Positions 46,326 through 50,984 of a stretch of DNA of 50,984 nucleotides are shown piece after piece. Origin of the DNA: Rhodopirellula europaea 6C (GTDB lineage Bacteria; Planctomycetota; Planctomycetia; Pirellulales; Pirellulaceae); contig NZ_ANMO01000085.1 of the NCBI RefSeq assembly GCF_000338295.1, positions 1-50,984 of the forward strand, given 5' to 3'. A program made the translations under genes and the position numbers. Numbering within the stretch: the first letter of the stretch is position 1; every line of letters starts with the position of its first letter. The notes under the pieces are model-generated. The model was not told where the DNA came from, did not search any database, and saw only the letters and a program-made list of their open reading frames with translations.

Positions 46326-47420
46326 TCATTCGATTTTTGCGTTCGTCTCCGTCCGACGGAGCACGATCAAGTATTGTTTGTCGCCTCCCACAGAGACGAA
46401 TCGATTTGGTCTACGCTCGTCCATCCACGACGATTTACAGATCACCAATTGCTCCTCGTCGAATTTGTAGACCCATCGATCAACAAAGTTGACTTTGCCA
46501 CCTTGGGTAAACTGTGTCAGCCACTTTGGGCTCTTCGTCGAATTGATTTCCCAGGTTGAAGTACTGACAAGGTTCCCATTACGTCGAAGCGTCCAGCTGT
46601 CTTCGGTTAAAGTGATCGTTTCATTTTCCCTGACGTCCATCGGCTCTCCCTCATAAGTGGCCGAAACGTATTCCCACGTCCCCAGCAGCTTTGTGATTTC
46701 CTTTGGATCAGCCGTCTTCCTCAAGGCCGGCGAACTGACCGACCGTCTCTCGAGTTTCTTTAGCCTATCGAGGTGCTTTAGGCCTTCGACGGTGAAGTGG
46801 TCTGATGTGATCGAAAGCGACTTCAACTTTTTGCACCGTTCTGAGATGAGTCGGAGTGATTCGTCCGTCAATTCCGCCGAATTCATCATCAACTCCTCCA
46901 GTTCTGGCAAGCCCTGGGTAATTTTCGCGACGAATTTGTCGGTGAACTGCCCATCGTGGATCAACAGGTGTTGAAGCGTCTTCGCCGAGCAAAGATGGTC
47001 GGCGCACTGATCCGTGCAAATCGGTCTGTCTTCACCGCCGTTGTGGGCGTTGAATTCGAGGATTCGTATCTTTGGCAGCGAGGCGATGAATTTGAGATCT
47101 TTATTATTTATCCCGTCCTTGCACAAACGAACCTCTTCAAGGTTCTTTAGTCGCCGCAACTTCCAAAGAGTATCTTCAATTTCGACGTATTCTGAGTCGA
47201 TACCCGCATTTCCCATGACGATTCGAGTGAGGCTTGTATAGCTTGAAAGTTCATCGATTTCGCTGCGCGTCAGTACCGTGCCGTACCAGAAGGTCACGCT
47301 TTCTGGTTTTCCATCTCTGTACGTCCAATCTCCCTTTGAGATGGCTTGCTGAGAAAAGGTCTTCGGTGGCTGGCTAACGACGGTCAGTGTGGCCAATGAG
47401 ATTGCTAGGATAAGTCGCAT
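46326..47420 (-). CDS. Secreted leucine-rich-repeat protein with TIGR03067-like domain
   Basis: 364 residues from the ATG at 47420 (another start seven codons upstream lacks a better signal). Signal peptide ends near SQPPKTFSQ. Residues about 50-225 hold leucine-rich repeats (LWKLRRLKNLEEVRLCKDGI, LPELEELMMNSAELTDESL, LKSLSITSDHFTVEGLKHL). The last 120 residues form a lipocalin-like domain similar to TIGR03067 (ITKLLGTWEYVSATYEGEP, DRWVYKFDEEQLVICK), the same type that occurs twice in the kinase at 36152. Role unknown; probably binding at the cell surface. Confidence 0.8.
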   Translation of the reverse strand: MRLILAISLATLTVVSQPPKTFSQQAISKGDWTYRDGKPESVTFWYGTVLTRSEIDELSSYTSLTRIVMGNAGIDSEYVEIEDTLWKLRRLKNLEEVRLCKDGINNKDLKFIASLPKIRILEFNAHNGGEDRPICTDQCADHLCSAKTLQHLLIHDGQFTDKFVAKITQGLPELEELMMNSAELTDESLRLISERCKKLKSLSITSDHFTVEGLKHLDRLKKLERRSVSSPALRKTADPKEITKLLGTWEYVSATYEGEPMDVRENETITLTEDSWTLRRNGNLVSTSTWEINSTKSPKWLTQFTQGGKVNFVDRWVYKFDEEQLVICKSSWMDERRPNRFVSVGGDKQYLIVLRRTETNAKIE

Positions 47421-47461
47421 GAAATCTGGCTCGTGGAGCACTCCTCTTCGAACTTCTGCGG

Positions 47462-47481
47462 GCTTACCCGTTCGAGTAAGC
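47462..47481. other. Short hairpin upstream of the LRR gene
   Basis: GCTTAC (47462-47467) faces GTAAGC (47476-47481) with an 8-base loop. It lies in the 5' region of the minus-strand LRR gene. Function unknown. Confidence 0.35.
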
Positions 47482-47693
47482 TATTCATAATCATCGTACC
47501 GAGTTCGTCCGCCGGCTGACACGCAACAACTGGCAGCTTGTCGGAGAAAGAAGGTCAACTTGCTTTGCGGTTCAGAAGCTAGATAAGCCTTTAAGTATGA
47601 ACCGCCGAGACGGGGATATTTCCCAGCTCTGGCTCGTTACCCGTTGCGACCGAGTCGACGGCTCATCTGGATCCATTATTCCAAGGCTTCACA

Positions 47694-48041
47694 TTGTCCG
47701 ACAATCCATACTCGCCTACCAAAAGCGAACGCGTTGCAACGTCACAGCGATCACTCACCTGTATGTTGATGTTCTGGCTGACTGCATTGCTCGGGATTGG
47801 CTTGATCATCATAACCGCATGGAATGGGTATCAGAATGCTCGATTGCTCGTGGAGAACGAGATGGGGCTTCCGCCCTATGTCGTTGCTGCCACAGCACTG
47901 TACTTTGTATGCGGAACCGGCTTGCTCTACTCTGCTTCGCTCTGGCGGTTACGTCGCGTGCGTGGCGCCTCGGTATCTTTTGCTTTGTCAGGTTTCTCTG
48001 TTTTCCTGGGGCCTTTTTTGCTCCTAAAGCTGCTGGGGTAA
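47694..48041 (+). CDS. Small membrane protein with three helices
   Basis: 115 residues if it starts at the TTG at 47694, giving MSDNPYSPTKSERVATSQRS, an opening common in planctomycete small membrane proteins. Three hydrophobic helices follow: CMLMFWLTALLGIGLIIITAW, VVAATALYFVCGTGLLYSASL and SFALSGFSVFLGPFLLLKLLG. A longer plus-strand frame (47597-48082) overlaps but shows no such pattern. The family's function is unknown. Confidence 0.7.
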   Translation: MSDNPYSPTKSERVATSQRSLTCMLMFWLTALLGIGLIIITAWNGYQNARLLVENEMGLPPYVVAATALYFVCGTGLLYSASLWRLRRVRGASVSFALSGFSVFLGPFLLLKLLG

Positions 48042-48080
48042 TCGCATTGGGATTGATTGTCACGAGGAAGTGCCCCTTCT

Positions 48081-48096
48081 GATCGTTTAGACGATC
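48081..48096. other. Perfect short hairpin
   Basis: GATCGT-TTAG-ACGATC, a 6-bp stem with a tetraloop, 40 bases after the small membrane protein. Without a T-run it is only a weak terminator candidate. Confidence 0.3.
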
Positions 48097-48225
48097 GCAC
48101 AAGCCTTCTGTTCCCCGACGCCCCATCGTCACGGTCAACACGCACCGCATCTACGCACTGGATAACTACCAATTTGATCCGATAGTTGTCGCGAGCTAGG
48201 CAGCCGTTGGCGGTCTACCGGTGAT

Positions 48226-49014
48226 CTATCTCTTGTAAAATGATGGGTCACCAAGGCAAATGTTCCTTTCAACCCACACACAGCCGTCCGGGGCAACAGA
48301 CACTTCACTCTTTTTTAGGGAGCGGCCAAGATACGTGACTAAACGCTGAAGCACTGGCTGTAGTCGTTTGGGTGCTGGATAGGGCTTGATGCCGTACGCG
48401 GCCCAATCGACCTTGTAGGTTCGCGATGTGAGCGTCACGAAAAGAAGGATTCTAGGACGCAATCTTCCTTTGTCAAAGTGACGCGACATCAGTTTAACGA
48501 GCTCGGCACGAATCTCTTCCGCCGTTGTGTCATTGGTGTCGGGCTGTTCAGGGGCGTGTTGTTCGATCCATTTCTTGAACTCACGACGCTTGGCAGTAAG
48601 AGGTGTGAGCTTGCGGCCGACTCCTCGAATGGACGGAAGTTTTGCCAACTCGCGATCGTCAAGATCGGGAATGCCTGTTTTGCGTTTCGACAATCGCGTT
48701 AGGAAATCTGCCCAGGTCGCGCCGACAACATCCACCGCCCCCTCGCTGTCGCAGCAGATTAGTGCGGGCGATCGCTTCGTGCAGAACCAAAAAGCAACGA
48801 ATCCTCCGTCTGGCAAACGGAGAATCGGAACAACTTGGTCTTTGGGGTCGAAGCCGAGTAGTTCCTTGGTCGGACCAGTCTTGATCGCAAACCATCCCAG
48901 GTCACCGCGTTGAGCTTCGCAACAGCGATCCGCAAAGCCCTGAAACGATGCCGGCAACCGGAAACCCGCTGGAAGCCTTTTCTGGATGCCGTTGAGTTGA
49001 ATCGCGTACTTCAT
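48226..49014 (-). CDS. Unknown protein, possible SMI1/KNR4 (SUKH)-like domain
   Basis: 262 residues from the ATG at 49014 (MKYAIQLNGIQKRLPAGF); a longer frame reaches 49299 but its first 95 residues look non-coding. Residues about 10-120 (GFRLPASFQGFADRCCEAQ, FDPKDQVVPILRLPDGGFVAFWF) have the look of an SMI1/KNR4-like or related immunity fold, where a loop with Pro-x-x-x-x near the start and a late Asp-Gly-x-Phe are common. The C-terminal half is basic and helical. No firm match. It sits at the end of a minus-strand set of small genes that also look immunity-like. Confidence 0.6.
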   Translation of the reverse strand: MKYAIQLNGIQKRLPAGFRLPASFQGFADRCCEAQRGDLGWFAIKTGPTKELLGFDPKDQVVPILRLPDGGFVAFWFCTKRSPALICCDSEGAVDVVGATWADFLTRLSKRKTGIPDLDDRELAKLPSIRGVGRKLTPLTAKRREFKKWIEQHAPEQPDTNDTTAEEIRAELVKLMSRHFDKGRLRPRILLFVTLTSRTYKVDWAAYGIKPYPAPKRLQPVLQRLVTYLGRSLKKSEVSVAPDGCVWVERNICLGDPSFYKR

Positions 49015-49091
49015 AAATGGTGCTTGTAGGTTAGTCGTCCAGCTAAGACGAATTGAGGGAAACGCGTGGCAGCGAAGCATGTTGCCGGTTT

Positions 49092-49292
49092 TTACATGTA
49101 TCGCCAGTGAGACCACCGCTTGTGAGAAATGACTACAGAGACGGTTGAGACTTCGGTCGATTGTTCCAATTCCGCCGTGACAGGCGACATCTCCGGAACT
49201 CGGAGTTGCCCGGACGTCCCGTTGGGATGCTCCACGATAAATCCCAAGTCGAATCGGCCTGTGATGTAAACGCGAATGCATCGTTCCGACAT
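49092..49292 (-). CDS. Possible small protein (66 residues), uncertain
   Basis: An ATG three bases after the stop of the 49296-49784 gene opens a 66-residue frame (MSERCIRVYITGRFDLGFIVEH, then PEMSPVTAELEQS). Its position fits an operon, and the opening looks beta-rich, but no family or clear ribosome-binding site supports it. It could be non-coding. Confidence 0.3.
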   Translation of the reverse strand: MSERCIRVYITGRFDLGFIVEHPNGTSGQLRVPEMSPVTAELEQSTEVSTVSVVISHKRWSHWRYM

Positions 49293-49295
49293 GGG

Positions 49296-49784
49296 TCAAG
49301 CCTCATTCACGACCCTGGCGATCGCATCCAGTGTTGTACCGTCATAGTGACCCGCCTTCGGGTTTCGTTGGCGCTTGATTGCGACGTGGAGAAACGGTTT
49401 GGCGGATGGATCAATGACTCCTTCGTCCATCAGTTGTCCGAGTCCGGTGGCGATGATGGTTGTGTCGAGCGTAAACATGTCATATTGGTCCCCAAGTATC
49501 GCATCATCAGGGTTGTCCACATCCATTTCGATCTGGGCAACGGATGCGAGCGACTCGTTGTAAGCGTGAAGATTGCCAGCAAGAATCCAATCAAAACACT
49601 CGGTAAGTGCGGCCTTCGGATTTTCCTCTCGCCAGCTTCGCCACTCATAATAGGCCTCGTTGCCTTCGTCGCTGCCAAACGGAGCGGCCTCATCCACGCA
49701 GTCCCAAAAGAACGGCTCACGCATCAATTCGCGCGCCCGCGGGTGAGCGGACTCAGGTTCGTTAAAGGGATCGTGTTCAGTCAT
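49296..49784 (-). CDS. Small acidic protein of unknown function, immunity-like
   Basis: 162 residues from the ATG at 49784 (MTEHDPFNEPESAHPRAREL). The protein is strongly acidic with conserved-looking MREPFFWDCVDEAAPFGSDEGNEAYYEWRSW, AKPFLHVAIKRQRNPKAGHYD and ATGLGQLMDEG. I cannot name its family; similar proteins are often found in polymorphic-toxin immunity arrays, which is inference. Its start overlaps the stop of the upstream gene (49781-50248) by four bases in the ATGA pattern, so the two are translationally coupled. Confidence 0.75.
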   Translation of the reverse strand: MTEHDPFNEPESAHPRARELMREPFFWDCVDEAAPFGSDEGNEAYYEWRSWREENPKAALTECFDWILAGNLHAYNESLASVAQIEMDVDNPDDAILGDQYDMFTLDTTIIATGLGQLMDEGVIDPSAKPFLHVAIKRQRNPKAGHYDGTTLDAIARVVNEA

Positions 49785-50248
49785 CGAACCTTCTGGGACC
49801 GAATTCGCGTGAAAACACAAGAGATTGCGTCATCGGGAAATACCTTGCCCCAGCAATCAGGAGCGTGGAACCGATCCGTGCCCGTCGCAGCGTGCAACGA
49901 TCGCAGTCGATTCAGCAACAGACGACACAGCTTACGTGTTTCCATCCGAGCGACGGCTTTGGCTTCCGCATCGCGTCGGTTGTCGCCTGTCCGATGCCAG
50001 AACGTGATGGACGCTGTTCCATTACCATCAGACGTCATCTCGAGTACGTGCCAAGCGGGTTCGAGCCAGAAGCCAACCATCTCTGTGCATGGTTCCGCCA
50101 GTAGGCGAGAGGTTGCCACCACGAGTTCCGTAACTGGATCGTTGCGAACAGCCGACGCATCAAATGCCCAAGACCTTTCGTCAATTTGGATCGTTACCGG
50201 GAGCCATTTAAATTTCGGCGGCTCAAAGGCGATGTCAAAACCAGGCAA
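49781..50248 (-). CDS. Small protein of unknown function, coupled to the next gene
   Basis: 155 residues (MPGFDIAFEPPKFKWLPVTIQIDERSWAFDAS). The sequence is rich in Trp, Phe and beta strands (PAWHVLEMTSDGNGTASITFWH), with the look of a small alpha/beta immunity-type protein, but no family is recognised. Its stop overlaps the start of the 49784 gene by four bases (ATGA), the strongest operon sign in this region. Confidence 0.75.
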   Translation of the reverse strand: MPGFDIAFEPPKFKWLPVTIQIDERSWAFDASAVRNDPVTELVVATSRLLAEPCTEMVGFWLEPAWHVLEMTSDGNGTASITFWHRTGDNRRDAEAKAVARMETRKLCRLLLNRLRSLHAATGTDRFHAPDCWGKVFPDDAISCVFTRIRSQKVR

Positions 50249-50293
50249 TGTTCAAACTCTCCGCGGGCAGACAATGCCAATATCGATGTCGGA

Positions 50294-50761
50294 CTAGGGT
50301 AGTTGAGAAATGAACCGACGTTCAAGGAATTGCATTCGATCGCCCGACGTCGACATCTTAACTGTTTTGCCGAGAGTCTTTCGCGCTCCTCTCGAATCTG
50401 CTAGCAGTTCGATCATTGCGTCAACCGTTCGTTCCTCGATTGTCGTGCAAATCGCCCAAGATACTTGTTCCTGAACGCGAGCGTTTAGACGCCGATCCAA
50501 CAAGCCTGCCAGAATTGGTTGCAGCTTTCGTTTGATGCTCAAGGGAATCGGCTCGCCCACGTGCTGAAGTGCAGCGGAAAGCAATGGCTGTGTCGAACCG
50601 GGATCACTGAGAGCGTCCATGACGGGAGGCCACTTTGCAGGGTTGCGAAAGGTGGAGGTTGCCCGCAGCGCGGCAATGCGTTGTGTTTTCTCGGGACAAT
50701 CAAGAAAGGGAAACAGCTGGTCAAAAATCCGATAGTCTTCAAGATGGCGAAAATAGACCAT
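50294..50761 (-). CDS. HEAT-like helical protein, 5' end uncertain
   Basis: 155 residues from the ATG at 50761. It is all-helical with repeats such as CPEKTQRIAALRATSTFRNP and ARVQEQVSWAICTTIEERTVDAMIELL, as in HEAT/armadillo proteins. The open frame continues upstream of the ATG to about 50855 without another good start, ending in a TAA, so the true N-terminus may have been lost; the possible transposase start at 50899 lies just beyond. It may be the remnant of a longer immunity or scaffold protein. Confidence 0.6.
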   Translation of the reverse strand: MVYFRHLEDYRIFDQLFPFLDCPEKTQRIAALRATSTFRNPAKWPPVMDALSDPGSTQPLLSAALQHVGEPIPLSIKRKLQPILAGLLDRRLNARVQEQVSWAICTTIEERTVDAMIELLADSRGARKTLGKTVKMSTSGDRMQFLERRFISQLP

Positions 50762-50898
50762 TCCCAGTGGGTGCAGTCGGGCTGGTAGCAGCGATCCGGA
50801 TGGAATAGGTGCCGGATTGCTATTGGAGAAAAACGGCGTCCGTGTCCCAATGCGTGTTTTTGGTTAGCAGGCCAAACACCTCACCAGGAACGGACGCC

Positions 50899-50984
50899 AT
50901 GAAGAGTTCTACCAGATCTTTGAATTCACTCCAACGACTTTGCAGTGCTCTTGATCCCAAGTTCATCAGCCAACTGCTTGCTTT
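50899..50984 (+). CDS. Start of a gene at the window edge, possibly a transposase
   Basis: An ATG at 50899 after CAGGAACGGACGCC opens a frame that runs off the window: MKSSTRSLNSLQRLCSALDPKF and on. The wording resembles the N-terminus of IS4-type transposases, but 28 residues are too few for a call. No terminal inverted repeat could be confirmed in the 100 bases before it. Confidence 0.4.
   Translation, partial: MKSSTRSLNSLQRLCSALDPKFISQLLA

Noticed and set aside
46033-46470. Plus-strand frame overlapping the end of the ankyrin gene
   Set aside because: The second half is antisense to the LRR gene and the first half has no family signal.

Overview
The window looks like a piece of a planctomycete chromosome, most likely a Rhodopirellula-type member of the Pirellulaceae. 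Several families point this way: a PVC-type membrane-bound dehydrogenase fused to ThuA and cytochrome c domains, ECF sigma factors beside giant Ser/Thr kinases (one with WD40 repeats, one with a zinc-finger front and TIGR03067-like domains), small membrane proteins opening with 'MSDNPY', and many secreted proteins seen only in this phylum. The species assignment is inference.

Layout. 1-1298: end of a thioredoxin-like gene followed by a truncated membrane sensor, both on the minus strand. 1940-17069: five large secreted proteins on the minus strand, spaced 54-155 bases apart, which together look like a glucuronoxylan-degradation operon: a 1476-residue fusion (feruloyl-type esterase, CE15-like glucuronoyl esterase, GH10 xylanase, SGNH acetylesterase), a GH10-alpha/beta hydrolase fusion, a double CE1 esterase, an SGNH-like protein, and a ThuA/PVC-propeller/HEAT/cytochrome c protein. 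A MarR-type regulator (17678-18127) is divergent from them and is the obvious candidate regulator.

18128-24583 is a recombination island: excisionase-like HTH protein, tyrosine integrase, two hairpin-bearing repeat families, a truncated serine recombinase, a second decayed recombinase fragment, and an intact 824-residue serine recombinase with an N-terminal extension and C-terminal HTH segments. 24584-30700 holds a CIA30 protein, a frameshifted maltose O-acetyltransferase pseudogene, a WD40 kinase convergent with and overlapping an ECF sigma gene, and a CoA-binding pseudogene.

31092-32680 is the most striking region: fifteen tRNA genes or tRNA-like units packed on the plus strand, without encoded CCA. 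They include tRNA-Ile with anticodon TAT, a tRNA-His without an encoded G-1, a tRNA-Pro with an altered T-loop, a class II tRNA-Ser with a poor anticodon stem, and a tRNA-Pro-like unit with a long variable region. Two hairpin repeats lie inside the array, a terminator-like hairpin and a pseudogene lie upstream, and a truncated beta-propeller gene abuts it downstream. Amino-acid identity bases (discriminators, Thr G1-C72/C2-G71) are mostly kept, which argues that most units still work.

33145-46036 is a signalling and surface-protein region: an ECF sigma/membrane anti-sigma candidate/small TM protein operon, a second ECF sigma gene with a 1397-residue kinase, and a run of hypothetical membrane or secreted proteins ending with an ankyrin protein. 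46326-50984 holds an LRR/TIGR03067-like protein, a small membrane protein, a minus-strand cluster of immunity-like or unknown small proteins, a HEAT-like fragment, and what may be the start of a transposase at the right edge.
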